A stretch of 64,000 bases of DNA from Pseudomonas sp. LS.1a (GTDB lineage: Bacteria > Pseudomonadota > Gammaproteobacteria > Pseudomonadales > Pseudomonadaceae). Under the pieces are notes generated by a model. That model ran no database searches. It was not told where the DNA came from and worked only from the letters and a program-made list of their open reading frames with translations. The position numbers were made by a program, and so were the translations under genes. The stretch is from assembly GCF_022533585.1 (NCBI RefSeq), contig NZ_CP092827.1, positions 2,024,001 through 2,088,000 on the forward strand, given 5' to 3'. This document shows positions 36,629-49,939 of this stretch, piece after piece; within the stretch, counting starts at the first letter, position 1; every line of letters starts with the position of its first letter.

Positions 36629-37074
36629 GCGCCGTGCTCCTGCACCCTTTCGGCGAAGTGGCTGATGGCCATGCGGTAGCCATGGCTGCCCAGGCCGCAG
36701 ATGACCCCGACGGCGATGGACGATATGAACGACAGGTGACGGAACGGTTCACGCTTGTGCACGTTGGACAGGTGCACTTCGATAACCGGCACTTCGCTGG
36801 CCACCAGGGCATCGCGGATGGCCACTGAGGTATGGGTCCAGGCACCGGGGTTGATCACGATGCCGGCGCAGCGACCACGAGCGGCATGGATCCAGTCGAT
36901 CAGTTCGCCTTCGTGGTTGGTTTGGCGGAATTCAATTTCCAGGCCATGGGCATGGGCAGTATCGGCACAACCCCGGGCCAGGTCGGCGAGGGTTTCGTAG
37001 CCGTACTGGGCAGGCTCGCGGGTGCCCAGCATGTTCAGGTTGGGGCCGTTGAGCACGAGAATAATGGGCTTCAT
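36625..37074 (-). CDS. aroQ: Type II 3-dehydroquinate dehydratase
   Basis: AroQ dehydrates 3-dehydroquinate to 3-dehydroshikimate as a dodecamer. The 149-residue product carries the family motifs LVLNGPNLNMLGTREPAQYG (with the catalytic Arg and Tyr loop), FRQTNHEGELIDWIH, GIVINPGAWTHTSVAIRDAL, and IEVHLSNVHKREPFRHLS. ATG 37074 is used because family members start MKPI/L; an in-frame ATG at 37083 has no better ribosome binding site. It is the first gene of the aroQ-aroE operon and likely a paralogue for quinate or shikimate use, since biosynthetic aroQ usually sits with accBC in pseudomonads. Confidence 0.92.
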   Translation of the reverse strand: MKPIILVLNGPNLNMLGTREPAQYGYETLADLARGCADTAHAHGLEIEFRQTNHEGELIDWIHAARGRCAGIVINPGAWTHTSVAIRDALVASEVPVIEVHLSNVHKREPFRHLSFISSIAVGVICGLGSHGYRMAISHFAERVQEHGA

Positions 37075-37128
37075 TACGGGCATCGCTTTGTTGTTGTTGG
37101 ATTCACCTAGTTTTGTACCGCCTGGTTA

Positions 37129-37149
37129 GTTTAGTCAATTGGACTAAAC
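37129..37149. promoter_or_regulatory. Perfect palindromic operator upstream of aroQ
   Basis: GTTTAGTC-AATTG-GACTAAAC is a perfect 8+5+8 inverted repeat 55 bp upstream of the aroQ start. It contains a leftward TTGACT that could act as a -35 element. The symmetry suggests a dimeric repressor such as a GntR-type protein; no such gene is nearby. Confidence 0.55.
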
Positions 37150-37222
37150 CGCTGTACCAGGAAAGTGGGCGATTATCGAACCCTGCATGTACACATCCCC
37201 GGTAGGAGAGAACGCAGGCTGG

Positions 37223-37238
37223 ATTACAGAATTGTAAT
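37223..37238. promoter_or_regulatory. Inverted repeat resembling a CusR/CopR-type metal box upstream of czcC
   Basis: ATTACA-GAAT-TGTAAT is a palindrome with a 4-bp centre, 74 bp upstream of the czcC start. Its TTACA-N4-TGTAA core resembles the TGACA-N4-TGTCA box bound by CusR/PcoR-type regulators. No metal-responsive regulator gene is adjacent. Confidence 0.4.
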
Positions 37239-37311
37239 TTTTCCGCCACCCCCCCGATAAGCACGGCTTTTTACAGTTCCTCGCCAAAGCTCGCCGACGA
37301 GGACCTGTTTC

Positions 37312-38557
37312 GTGCCCATTCCCCGCAAGACCGCCTTGCTCTGTCTGTTGCTGGCCGGCGCCGCCAGCGCCCAGGCCAGCCAGAGCCTGAGCCTGCCCCA
37401 GGCGCTTGACGCCGCCTTTGCCCAGAACCCGGAACTGGCCGCGGCTGGCCGGGACATCGGCATTGCCGACGGCGAGCGGCGCCAGGCCGGTCTAATCCCC
37501 AACCCGGAACTGTCCTGGGAGGTCGAGGACACCCGGCGTGACACCAGCACCACCACTGTCACCCTCAGCCAAGCGCTGGAGCTGGGCGGCAAGCGCGGCG
37601 CACGCATCGCCGTGGCCGGTGCCGGCCAGGCCATTGCCCAACTGGACCTGGAGCGCCAGCGCAACGGCCTGCGCGCCGATGTGGTGCAGGCCTTCCATGC
37701 GGCCTTGCGCGCGCAGACTGCGCTTGAACTGGCGCAGCAATCGCAGGCGTTGACCGAGCGTGGGCTGCGGGTAGTGCAGGGGCGGGTGACCGCCGGCCAG
37801 TCATCGCCCGTGGAGGCCACCCGGGCCCAGGTGCAGCTGGCCCAGGCCCAGGCCGAAGTGCGCCGTGCACAAACCCAGCGCAGCGTGGCCTATCAGGCCC
37901 TGGCACGGTTGACCGGCAGCCCGTTGGCAAGCTTCGACCAGTTGCAGGCCGCCGACCTGTCCCCCGGTGACGCGCCCAGCGCCGACGCCCTGCTCAGCCA
38001 GGTCGAGCAGACGGCCGAATGGCGCCTGGCCGCCGCCCAGGTCGAGCGCGGCGACGCGTCCCTCGGGTCGGAAAAGGCCCTGCGCATTCCCAACCTCACC
38101 GTCAGCCTGGGTAGCCAGTACAGCCGCGAAGACCGCGAGCGAGTCAATGTGGTGGGCCTGTCGATGCCCTTGCCGTTGTTCGACCGCAACCAGGGCAACG
38201 TGCTGGCCGCGGCGCGCCGTGCCGACCAGGCGCGTGACCTGCGCAACGCCGTGGAGCTGCGCTTGCGCAGTGAAACCCGCAGCGCCGTCAGCCAGTGGGC
38301 CACGGCCATGCAGGAAGTGCAGGCCTACGACCGCACCATCCTGCCTTCTGCGCAGCAGGCCGTGGACACCGCCACCCGCGGTTTCGAAATGGGCAAGTTC
38401 GCCTTTCTCGATGTACTCGACGCCCAGCGCACGCTGATCGAGGCACGCGGGCTGTACCTCGAGGCACTGGCCTCGGCGACCGACGCGCGGGCGCAGGTCG
38501 AGCGGATCTATGGCGACCTCGATGGCCTGAGCAACAAATTGAACAGCAGGAGCAACA

Positions 38558-38565
<8 letters not shown>
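37312..38565 (+). CDS. czcC: Outer-membrane factor of heavy-metal RND efflux pump
   Basis: CzcC is the TolC-like outer-membrane channel of the Co/Zn/Cd tripartite efflux system. The 417-residue product starts with GTG (GAGGA eight bases upstream), has a signal peptide (LLCLLLAGAASAQA), and shows the two TolC-type repeats rich in Ala/Gln/Leu coiled coil (VQAFHAALRAQTALELAQQS, QVQLAQAQAEVRRAQTQRSV, and FEMGKFAFLDVLDAQRTLIE). It overlaps czcB by eight bases. A palindrome similar to metal-regulator boxes lies in its promoter region. Confidence 0.93.
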
Positions 38566-42917
<4,352 letters not shown>

Positions 42918-42940
42918 GCCCCCGGGGCCGCGTTGCGGCC

Positions 42941-42987
42941 CTTCGCGGGCTTGCGCGATCCCTGTGGGAGCGGGCAAGCCCGCGAAG
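42941..42987. terminator. REP-derived hairpin between czcA and the convergent MFS gene
   Basis: CTTCGCGGGCTTGC (42941-42954) pairs perfectly with GCAAGCCCGCGAAG (42974-42987), 23 bp after the czcA stop. The right half continues as a REP unit (CCTGTGGGAGCGGGCAAGCC, 42961-42980). It may act as a bidirectional terminator. Confidence 0.6.
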
Positions 42988-43011
42988 GGCTGCAAAGCAG
43001 CCCCCAAAATA

Positions 43012-44349
43012 TCAAACGGTACTACGGGCTCCGGGCCGCGCGCTCTCCGTTCCCGCCTCATCATGCAACGAAATCCGCGAAGTCTCCGGCAACGCCAACC
43101 CACCCACCAAGGCCACCAGCGCAATCACCACCAGGTAGAACGCCGGTGCCAGGCTGCTGCCGGTCTGCCCGATCAGCCAGGTCGCCACCAATGGCGCGGT
43201 GCCGCCAAACAGGGTATAGGCCACGTTGTAGGTAATCGCCGAAGCGGTATAGCGGGTGCGGGTAGGGAAGCTTTCCGACAGCAATGCCGCCGTGACCACA
43301 CCACTGCACAATGCCCCCACTGCCAGCAGGATCACCCCCAGCAGCGCGCCGGACATCGAGCCGGAGCTGGCCAGCCAGTACGCCGGGAACACGCACAGCA
43401 TCACCCACAGGCAGGTAAAGCCGATGGTCTTGCGCCGCCCTACGCGGTCCGAGAACGCGCCGGCCAGCGGGCAGCCGACGGCGGCGAACAACAGGGCCAC
43501 GGTGGTCACCAGCAGCGATTGCGCGCGGGTCAGGTTGCCGACCAGTTGCAGGTAGGTGGCGAAGTAGGTGGTGAACATGTAGAACGACAGCGCGGTCAGC
43601 GAGATGAAGGCCCCCAGATTGCGGATCGCCCGGCCATGGTTGCGCAGGGTTTCCTTGAGCGGCGAATGTTCATGCTCCTTGCCCTGGGCGATGGCTTCGC
43701 GGAACGCCGGAGTTTCTTCCATGCGCCAGCGCAGGTACAGGCCGACCAGCCCCAACGGTGCCGCGATCAGGAACGGGATGCGCCAGCCCCAGGCATTCAT
43801 CGCTTCGGCCGACAGGCTGGCTTCCAGGCCATAGGCGATCACTGCCGCACAGGCAAACGCGGAAAAGGTCGAGACCGGCACGAAGCTGCCATAGAAGGCG
43901 CGCTTGTCGTTGGGCGCGTGCTCCATCAGGTAGGCGCAGGCCCCGGCATATTCGCCACCGGCAGAAAAGCCCTGCAGGCAGCGCGCCAGGGTCAGCAGTG
44001 CGGGGGCTGTCAGGCCGATGCTGGCGTAGGTCGGCAGCAGGCCGATCAGGGTCGTGGAACCGGCCATCAGCAGGATGGTCAGCGACAGGATGCGCTTGCG
44101 CCCCAGGCGGTCACCCAGCGCGCCGAACACGATGCCGCCCAGCGGGCGCAGGGCGAAGGCTACGGCGAACACCGCAAAGGTCTTGAGCAAGGCCACGCTG
44201 GCGTCTTCGCCGGTGAAGAACTGGCTGGCGATCAGGGTAGCGAGAAAGCCGTAGACGGCGAAGTCGAACCATTCGACGAAATTGCCGATGGCCGAGGCGG
44301 CGATCACCCGGCGCAGTGTGGCGGGGGATACCTCGTGAGGTGTGGGCAT
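43012..44349 (-). CDS. MFS transporter, metabolite:H+ symporter (MHS) family
   Basis: The 445-residue product has 12 membrane helices and MHS-family motifs: IAASAIGNFVEWFDFAVYGF at helix 1, FALRPLGGIVFGALGDRLGR in loop 2-3, and RCLQGFSAGGEYAGACAYLM in helix 4. Such transporters import organic acids, betaines or aromatic acids. ATG 44349 is preferred because CGGAGAG lies eight bases upstream; ATG 44370 adds seven residues without one. A GGCGCGG/CCGCGCC hairpin in its 5' region (44389-44409) could affect expression. The substrate is not evident; the closest-looking relatives include ProP, ShiA and citrate or dicarboxylate carriers. Confidence 0.88.
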   Translation of the reverse strand: MPTPHEVSPATLRRVIAASAIGNFVEWFDFAVYGFLATLIASQFFTGEDASVALLKTFAVFAVAFALRPLGGIVFGALGDRLGRKRILSLTILLMAGSTTLIGLLPTYASIGLTAPALLTLARCLQGFSAGGEYAGACAYLMEHAPNDKRAFYGSFVPVSTFSAFACAAVIAYGLEASLSAEAMNAWGWRIPFLIAAPLGLVGLYLRWRMEETPAFREAIAQGKEHEHSPLKETLRNHGRAIRNLGAFISLTALSFYMFTTYFATYLQLVGNLTRAQSLLVTTVALLFAAVGCPLAGAFSDRVGRRKTIGFTCLWVMLCVFPAYWLASSGSMSGALLGVILLAVGALCSGVVTAALLSESFPTRTRYTASAITYNVAYTLFGGTAPLVATWLIGQTGSSLAPAFYLVVIALVALVGGLALPETSRISLHDEAGTESARPGARSTV

Positions 44350-44568
44350 GCGAGTGCTCTCCGGTTCCATTGGCAGGCATGATGAAAGTGGCGCGGTCGG
44401 GCCGCGCCATCATTGTTGTGCTTGCCAGTAGATAACCGGGCGCTGGAGGACGCTTTGTCGAGGGCGACCTCGGGATACCTGAATCAACCGCGAGTTGTTC
44501 GCTTTGCGCGGTCCGCTCCCACAGGAGCCAACGCAGGCCGGGGTGTTCATGCAAGACAAGCCATGCGC

Positions 44569-46719
44569 TCAGAAACGCATGTCCAGCGCCAGTTCGAAAG
44601 TGCGCGGCGGCCCCATGTAGTACTGGTTGTTGTAGGCCTGCTTGGCATACACCTCGTCGGTCAGGTTGCGTACCCGGCCGGTGAGTGAGGTGTGTTCATC
44701 CAGCCGGTAGCGGGCGAACGCGCCGAACAGGGTGTAGGCCGGGGCCTTGAGGCTGTTGGCATTGTCGGCATACACCGAGCCCACATAGCGCCCGTCTGCC
44801 CCCACCGACCACGCCGGGGTCAGGCTGTAGGTCAGCCACAGGTTGGCGATGTTGCCCGGTACGTTCACCGGTGCGTTGCCCTTGCGCGACACCGACACGC
44901 CATTGACCGCCTCGTTGAACTCGTCGTACTGCGCATCGACGTAGGCATAGTTGGCCTCGGCCAGCAGCTTTGGTGTCACCTGCAGCCGCCCGGACAGCTC
45001 GACACCGCGCGAGGTCTGCTGCCCGGCCTGGACCGTGAGGTTGGCGTCGTTGGCGTCGCGCACGGCGAAGTCCTTGCGCACGATCTGGTACAGCGCCAGC
45101 GTGGCCGCACCGCGCCCGTCGAGAAAGTCGAACTTGCTGCCCACTTCCCACTGCTCGCCCTTGGACAGGTCGAACAGCCCGACGTTGGAGTAGGTCGCTG
45201 CCGCCAGCGAGCCGGCCGGCAAGTCGGCGGAGGTACTGTACTGCGCATAGAGGCTGGCCGAGGGCGTCAGCGCATAGGTCAGGCCGATACGCCCGGAAAG
45301 CGGCTCCCAGCGCCGCTCGAAGAACGCCGGCGAGGTTGGCGTCACCGCGCCGTAGTTGGTCACTTGCATGTCCAGGTAGTCGTAGCGCAAGGCGGTCAGC
45401 AGGGCCAGGCGTTCGGTGAGTTGCAGGCGGTTTTCGGCAAACACTGCGCGGTTGGTCACCTCGTGACGGCGTTGCTTGGTCAGGCCGGCATTCACCCCGG
45501 GGATGTCGTCGAAGCTGCCGGGGTCGAAGTGCTCGGCATCGACCACGTCGCTCCAGCTGCTCGAGGTGGGGTAGAGGGTCTGGCGCATGCGCGAATACTC
45601 CAGCCCCAGTGACCACTGGCTGGCCAGGCCGAGCAGCTGGTTGTCGTGGCGCAGCTCGATGCGGTCGCCCAGCAGGTTCTGGTCATGGCGCTGCAGGTAA
45701 GGGCTGCTGCGGCGTACCTTGCCATCGTCGGTGTAGCTGTAGCGTTCGAGGTTGCGGTAGTCGCGCTGGGCGTTGTAGTGGTACAGCGTGTTCTGCACGC
45801 TGGTGCTGTCGCTGAGCTGGTAGTCGAGGATCGAGCGCAGCCAGCGTACCCGCTGCTCATAGCGCCCGTCGCCGACGTTGTAGTTTTCGAAGCGGCGGCT
45901 GTTGTCGATTTTCATCGTGCTGCGCCCGGGCAGGATCGGTGAGCCCCAATACGGGCTGTCTTCGCGATCTTCCTGGTACTCCACGGCCAGGGTATGGGTG
46001 AGGTTGGGGGCGAGGTCGCTGAGCAGCGAGAAGGCCAGGCTGTCGGTGTGCCGTTCGTTGCGGTCGATGTAGCCGTTGCCATGCCCACGGCTGAAGTCCA
46101 GGCGCATGAAGTGGCGGGCATCGGCGGGGTTGCTGGCCAGTGCCTGGTTGATGCCGAACGCCACTTCGCTGTCGTCGAAGCTGCCATAGCGGATACGGCC
46201 GTCGATGGTCTGTTGATCGCGGCTGGCCAACTTGGTGATGTAGTTGATCGAGCCGCCTACCGCGCCCGCACCATGCAGGAACGACGACGGCCCGCCGATC
46301 AGCTCGACGCGGTCGAGCACCCAGGCATCCACTGGCCGGGTGGCGCTGCTGTAGCCCAGGTTGATGCCGTTGTACAACTGGGTAACCTGGTTCTGGGTGA
46401 AGCCGCGGTAGGCGACGAAGCCGCCAAAGCCGGGGTTGGCCGAAGCGTTGACGCCGGTCATGGCGTTGATCACGTCCTGGCTGTCCTTGGCGTCGCGCTC
46501 TTCGATCAGGCGGCGGTCCGAGACACTGACCGAGGCAGGCGTTTCTCGTGCGGTGAGGCCCAGGCGCGAGCCGGTACGGATCGGCTCGTCCAGTTGCACG
46601 CCGCTGGCGGCGTCGCGTTCACCGTCGATGGTGGTGGCGCTCAGTTCAACCGGGGCAGCGTCCGCCCAGGCAAGGCTGCAGGTGCCCATGAGGAGCACCA
46701 GGGAGGTATTGCGAAGCAT
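44569..46719 (-). CDS. TonB-dependent outer-membrane receptor
   Basis: The 716-residue receptor has a signal peptide (LRNTSLVLLMGTCSLAWA), a plug domain (QDVINAMTGVNASANPGFGG, VELIGGPSSFLHGAGAVGGS) and a 22-strand barrel ending with the C-terminal Phe (FELALDMRF). The plug resembles those of FhuA/FiuA-like siderophore receptors. Downstream of the DUF2946 gene by 70 bp on the same strand, it is probably in one operon with it. That pairing hints at a metal other than iron, such as copper, but no Fur or metal box was recognised. The ligand is therefore left open. Confidence 0.88.
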   Translation of the reverse strand: MLRNTSLVLLMGTCSLAWADAAPVELSATTIDGERDAASGVQLDEPIRTGSRLGLTARETPASVSVSDRRLIEERDAKDSQDVINAMTGVNASANPGFGGFVAYRGFTQNQVTQLYNGINLGYSSATRPVDAWVLDRVELIGGPSSFLHGAGAVGGSINYITKLASRDQQTIDGRIRYGSFDDSEVAFGINQALASNPADARHFMRLDFSRGHGNGYIDRNERHTDSLAFSLLSDLAPNLTHTLAVEYQEDREDSPYWGSPILPGRSTMKIDNSRRFENYNVGDGRYEQRVRWLRSILDYQLSDSTSVQNTLYHYNAQRDYRNLERYSYTDDGKVRRSSPYLQRHDQNLLGDRIELRHDNQLLGLASQWSLGLEYSRMRQTLYPTSSSWSDVVDAEHFDPGSFDDIPGVNAGLTKQRRHEVTNRAVFAENRLQLTERLALLTALRYDYLDMQVTNYGAVTPTSPAFFERRWEPLSGRIGLTYALTPSASLYAQYSTSADLPAGSLAAATYSNVGLFDLSKGEQWEVGSKFDFLDGRGAATLALYQIVRKDFAVRDANDANLTVQAGQQTSRGVELSGRLQVTPKLLAEANYAYVDAQYDEFNEAVNGVSVSRKGNAPVNVPGNIANLWLTYSLTPAWSVGADGRYVGSVYADNANSLKAPAYTLFGAFARYRLDEHTSLTGRVRNLTDEVYAKQAYNNQYYMGPPRTFELALDMRF

Positions 46720-46789
46720 GTTGGTGTGTCTTCCACGCAAAGGTCATGGCTGACCGCGAGCGCGCGCAATCAGGCGCGCCCGGCTGAGG

Positions 46790-47200
46790 TCAGGCGAAAT
46801 GAAGTACGGCTGCGGGGAAAGAGGCGGGGGAGGCGCGGGGGTTGAGGGCGGGGCGTTGATAGCGTGGCGGCGGTTGCGCCCAGCTGCGCACCACGATGGG
46901 CGAGGTGGCCACGGCTTGCGCCGGGGTGAACGACCAGCCGCCGCTGCTGAGCGGCACGGCCAGGCTGAACGAGGAACACACCGGGCAGTCGAGCTGGGCC
47001 ATGTGCTGGTCGCCGCCGGCGCCATCCAGGTCGATGGCTACACCGTGTTCGCTGTTGACCGAGCAGAAACCGCCTTCCAGGCCGGCCAGGCGCAAGCCAC
47101 CCATCTGGCCGTGGTGCAGGCCGCACAGCACCAGGCTGAACAGGACGCTGGCGTAGAGCGTCCAGGCAGTCAGCGTGCGGGTGTGCCGGGTGGTTTTCAT
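46790..47200 (-). CDS. DUF2946 family exported protein
   Basis: The 136-residue product has an N-terminal hydrophobic segment (TLTAWTLYASVLFSLVLCGL) and the family's Cys-x-x-Cys and His positions (LHHGQMGG and LDCPVCSSFSLA), followed by a Pro-rich tail. Short DUF2946 proteins of this form are found near TonB-dependent metal receptors and copper genes in pseudomonads, and may bind metal in the periplasm. The start at 47200 is used because the signal-like segment follows; the open frame continues 17 codons upstream with sequence that overlaps the ParA remnant's downstream DNA. The next gene on this strand is the TonB receptor. Confidence 0.75.
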   Translation of the reverse strand: MKTTRHTRTLTAWTLYASVLFSLVLCGLHHGQMGGLRLAGLEGGFCSVNSEHGVAIDLDGAGGDQHMAQLDCPVCSSFSLAVPLSSGGWSFTPAQAVATSPIVVRSWAQPPPRYQRPALNPRASPASFPAAVLHFA

Positions 47201-47256
47201 GGCGGCGAATCTATCATCCGGATGAACGCTCGGGTAGTGCTTCGGGCTCAAGATTT

Positions 47257-47394
47257 TTAGTAGGTGGCATTGGTCTGCGGGTCGAGGTCGACCAGCAAGG
47301 TCCGGTAGCCTTCGGCGGTACTGGCGGCGGCAAGGTTGCAGGCGATGCTGGACTTACCGACACCGCCCTTCTGATTGAAAACCACAGGACGCAT
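47257..47394 (-). pseudogene. 5' remnant of a ParA/MinD-like ATPase gene
   Basis: A 45-codon frame from ATG 47394 encodes a typical ParA start with an intact deviant Walker A motif ([19 protein letters not shown]) and the following [12 protein letters not shown], then a TAA stop. Intact relatives are about 250 residues, so the nucleotide-binding switch and C-terminal parts are missing. The sequence continues directly into the DUF2946 upstream region, which suggests a deletion. No parB-like gene is near. It may still be translated as a short peptide. Confidence 0.75.
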
Positions 47395-47508
47395 GAGGCG
47401 TTCATCCATGACTGAAACGCGACAGTTTCATGACAAGGATTGTTACAGCCAGCTAAGTTCATTTCTTCATGTGGCAATGGGGCTGCCTTGAGCGGTGTAG
47501 TGTCTGTT

Positions 47509-47600
47509 CCGGCCCTTTTGCGGGTGAACCCGCTCCCACAGGTTATGCACCATCCTTAAGGGCGGCGGGGTGTGGGAGCGGGTTTACCCGCGAAGATGCC
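47509..47600. repeat. REP pair next to the diguanylate cyclase gene end
   Basis: CCGGCCCTTTTGCGGGTGAA then CCCGCTCCCACAGG (47509-47542) and the inverted unit TGTGGGAGCGGGTTTACCCG then CGAAGATGCC (47571-47600). It lies 22 bp beyond the stop of the GGDEF gene. Confidence 0.8.
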
Positions 47601-47621
47601 AGAACAGGCAAGCAAGGGCGC

Positions 47622-49193
47622 TCAGGCAACGACTACTCGATTACGCCCCTGCTGCTTGGCCCGGTAAAGCGCCTGGTCAGCCTCGCTCAACGCATCCCCC
47701 GGTTCGCTATCGGCCTCGCCATCCCAACGCGCAACCCCTAGCGACACCGTCACCGCCCCCGCCGGCTCCACCGGGGTATCCTGCACCGTCACCCGCAGCC
47801 GTTCGGCCACCGCTGCTGCAACGTCCAGGCTGGCCCCTGGCAGCAGCATCAGGAACTCTTCGCCGCCGGTGCGGCACAGCAGGTCACCCTCGCGGCAGCA
47901 GCGGCGCATCAGCTCTGCGAGCCGGCGCAGCACCTGGTCACCTATTTCATGCCCGTGGCAGTCATTTACCCGCTTGAAATGGTCGATATCCAGCACGATG
48001 GCCGCAAATGCCCGACCCTCGGCTTCCAGCAACGACAGGCTGAACTCCAGGCTGCGGCGGTTGCCCAGGCCGGTCAGCGGGTCGGTCTGGGCGTCGCGGT
48101 TGAGCCGGCCAATACGTTCCTGCAGCAGGTTGAGCCCGAACAGCAGCGCGCGCTTGAGCTCGGCCGCTTCGAAGTACCAGGCTGGTACCCGATGCAGGCG
48201 CTCGGCAGTGCCGGCACGGTCCATCGAGCGGGCGCCGGCGGCAAGCTGCCACAGCGGCCGGGCGATGGTCATGGCCAGCCACCACAGCAGCAAGCTGCCC
48301 ACCAGCGCCAACGGTACGGAGGTGCCGACCACGTTGAGGATCAGGTTGCTCAGTGGCGCCAACGTCTGAGTCAGCGGCTGCTGCGCCACCACGCCCCAAC
48401 CGGTGCTGGGTACGGTGGCGAACCCGGCGAGCATTTCCACGCCGAGGCTGTTGGTCAGTTGCCGGGTACCGCTGCCCAGGGTCGTCAGCTGGTCGATCAA
48501 TGCGTTGCCTTCAACCACCGTGCCCACGCGCTGGCTGTCGGGGTGGTACAGCAGACGGCGGTTGCGGTCGACCACGTACAGGTAGGAGCCGTCCTTGTAG
48601 AAGTGCTCGCCCAGCAGGCTGTTGAGGATGTTGTGTTTACGCAGGTACAGGCTGCCGCTGACATACCCCAGGTAGCGGCCATTGCTGTCGAAAATGGGTT
48701 GCGACAGCGCCACCACCAGGTTATTGGCCGCCGTCACGTAAGGCGTCGACACCAGTGCTCGGCGCGCGTGCAGCGCCTCTTGAACGCCGGGCGACTGCAT
48801 GTGCCTGCCGACCAGGTGCCGCAACGGGGCGGGGGAAATCGCCAGCAGCACCCCGTTGGCATCGATCACGAACGTGGAGTTGAAGGCCAGGCTCTGGCTC
48901 AGGACACGCTCGGTCTCTGCCTGCAGGGCAACGGCGTCACCGAACTGCCGGCCTTGCACGCCAGCGCTGAACGACAGTTGCTGTAAAGCGTTGCCGATAA
49001 AGGTCTCGGTGATGGTGGCCAGTTTCATCGCGTACACCCGGTTGGCTTCCAGGGCGTGGTCGATGAGCAGTTGGCGCTGCACCCGGTAGCTGGCGAAATA
49101 GCTGGCGCACAGCATGACCACGGCGGTAAGGGCGCAGAGCACCAGAATGAGTGTGCGTAAATCCAGGCGCAATCCGTGCTTGGTGTGTGGCAA
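47622..49193 (-). CDS. Membrane diguanylate cyclase with periplasmic Cache-like sensor
   Basis: This 523-residue protein makes cyclic di-GMP. It starts with TTG (GAGG six bases upstream). It has TM1 (LILVLCALTAVVMLCASYFA), a periplasmic double-Cache-like sensor domain (about 45-280, including PYVTAANNLVVALSQPIFD and YLYVVDRNRRLLYHP), TM2 (TSVPLALVGSLLLWWLAMTI), a HAMP-like linker, and a GGDEF domain (DPLTGLGNRRSLEFSLSLLE) with active site GGEEF. An RxxD inhibitory site (REGD) lies five residues before it. All catalytic features are intact, so it should be active and product-inhibited. The sensed ligand is unknown; Cache domains bind small molecules such as amino acids. Confidence 0.92.
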   Translation of the reverse strand: MPHTKHGLRLDLRTLILVLCALTAVVMLCASYFASYRVQRQLLIDHALEANRVYAMKLATITETFIGNALQQLSFSAGVQGRQFGDAVALQAETERVLSQSLAFNSTFVIDANGVLLAISPAPLRHLVGRHMQSPGVQEALHARRALVSTPYVTAANNLVVALSQPIFDSNGRYLGYVSGSLYLRKHNILNSLLGEHFYKDGSYLYVVDRNRRLLYHPDSQRVGTVVEGNALIDQLTTLGSGTRQLTNSLGVEMLAGFATVPSTGWGVVAQQPLTQTLAPLSNLILNVVGTSVPLALVGSLLLWWLAMTIARPLWQLAAGARSMDRAGTAERLHRVPAWYFEAAELKRALLFGLNLLQERIGRLNRDAQTDPLTGLGNRRSLEFSLSLLEAEGRAFAAIVLDIDHFKRVNDCHGHEIGDQVLRRLAELMRRCCREGDLLCRTGGEEFLMLLPGASLDVAAAVAERLRVTVQDTPVEPAGAVTVSLGVARWDGEADSEPGDALSEADQALYRAKQQGRNRVVVA

Positions 49194-49271
49194 TCCTGAC
49201 CTCGGGTGATCGAAAAACAGCTATGAAATGGGAATAACCTTACGCGTTATGGCCGCAGCGGGGAACCACGC

Positions 49272-49751
49272 TCAGGAGCCTGCCTTTTCCAGCGCGTCCA
49301 GTTCGTCTTCGACCTGTTGCATGCGCTGTTCGGCCAAGGCCTGCACCTTCGCGTCGCGGGCGGTCTCGCGCATCAGGGCGGTCAGCTTCTCGCTCAGGCG
49401 CTTGCCGGCCTCGGTGTCTTCCAGGGCACGGGCCTTGGCCGGGTCCTGGGTGGCCTCGACGATGGTGGCGAACTCGGCATCGCTGAAGTTCTTTTCGCTG
49501 TACAGCCGGAACAGGTCCTGGCGCTGGTCCTCGACGGTCAGGTACTTGCGCAGCACGCCCTGGATGGTCGCCTGCGACAGCTGCGGGTGTGTGCGGCCGA
49601 GCAGCGCTGCCATGCGCTCGATGTTGTGCGTGTAGGCATCCTGCAGCGGCAGCTGGGCCAGGATCTGTTCTTCACGGGAGGGTTGCTGGTCGCAGGCGGT
49701 GAGGGCGGCAGTCAGCAGCAGGGGCAACAGCAACTTCAGGAAGCGAGGCAT
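49272..49751 (-). CDS. Lipoprotein of unknown function
   Basis: The 159-residue product has a lipoprotein signal (LKLLLPLLLTAALTACDQQP with lipobox LTAC). The mature part is highly helical and charged (RKYLTVEDQRQDLFRLYSEK, LSEKLTALMRETARDAKVQA), with a C-terminal coiled-coil-like segment (QRMQQVEDELDALEKA). I do not recognise the family. It is apparently monocistronic, 78 bp upstream of the diguanylate cyclase gene on the same strand, and could be co-transcribed with it. Confidence 0.7.
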   Translation of the reverse strand: MPRFLKLLLPLLLTAALTACDQQPSREEQILAQLPLQDAYTHNIERMAALLGRTHPQLSQATIQGVLRKYLTVEDQRQDLFRLYSEKNFSDAEFATIVEATQDPAKARALEDTEAGKRLSEKLTALMRETARDAKVQALAEQRMQQVEDELDALEKAGS

Positions 49752-49939
49752 GGCGTGGCCTGGTTGGGCAGTGAGTGCTGCCGATTATACCGATGTCGGC
49801 CGTTGTGGCTGCGCTGGCAGGTCAGAAAGTGCCTACAAAGATGCTGCTCAGCTAATCGACGCGTTCATTTCAAAACCTGCCCGGGTTGCTTACCTTCCGA
49901 GGTGCACGGATTTTTCAATGCACCCAAGGGAGATTCACG

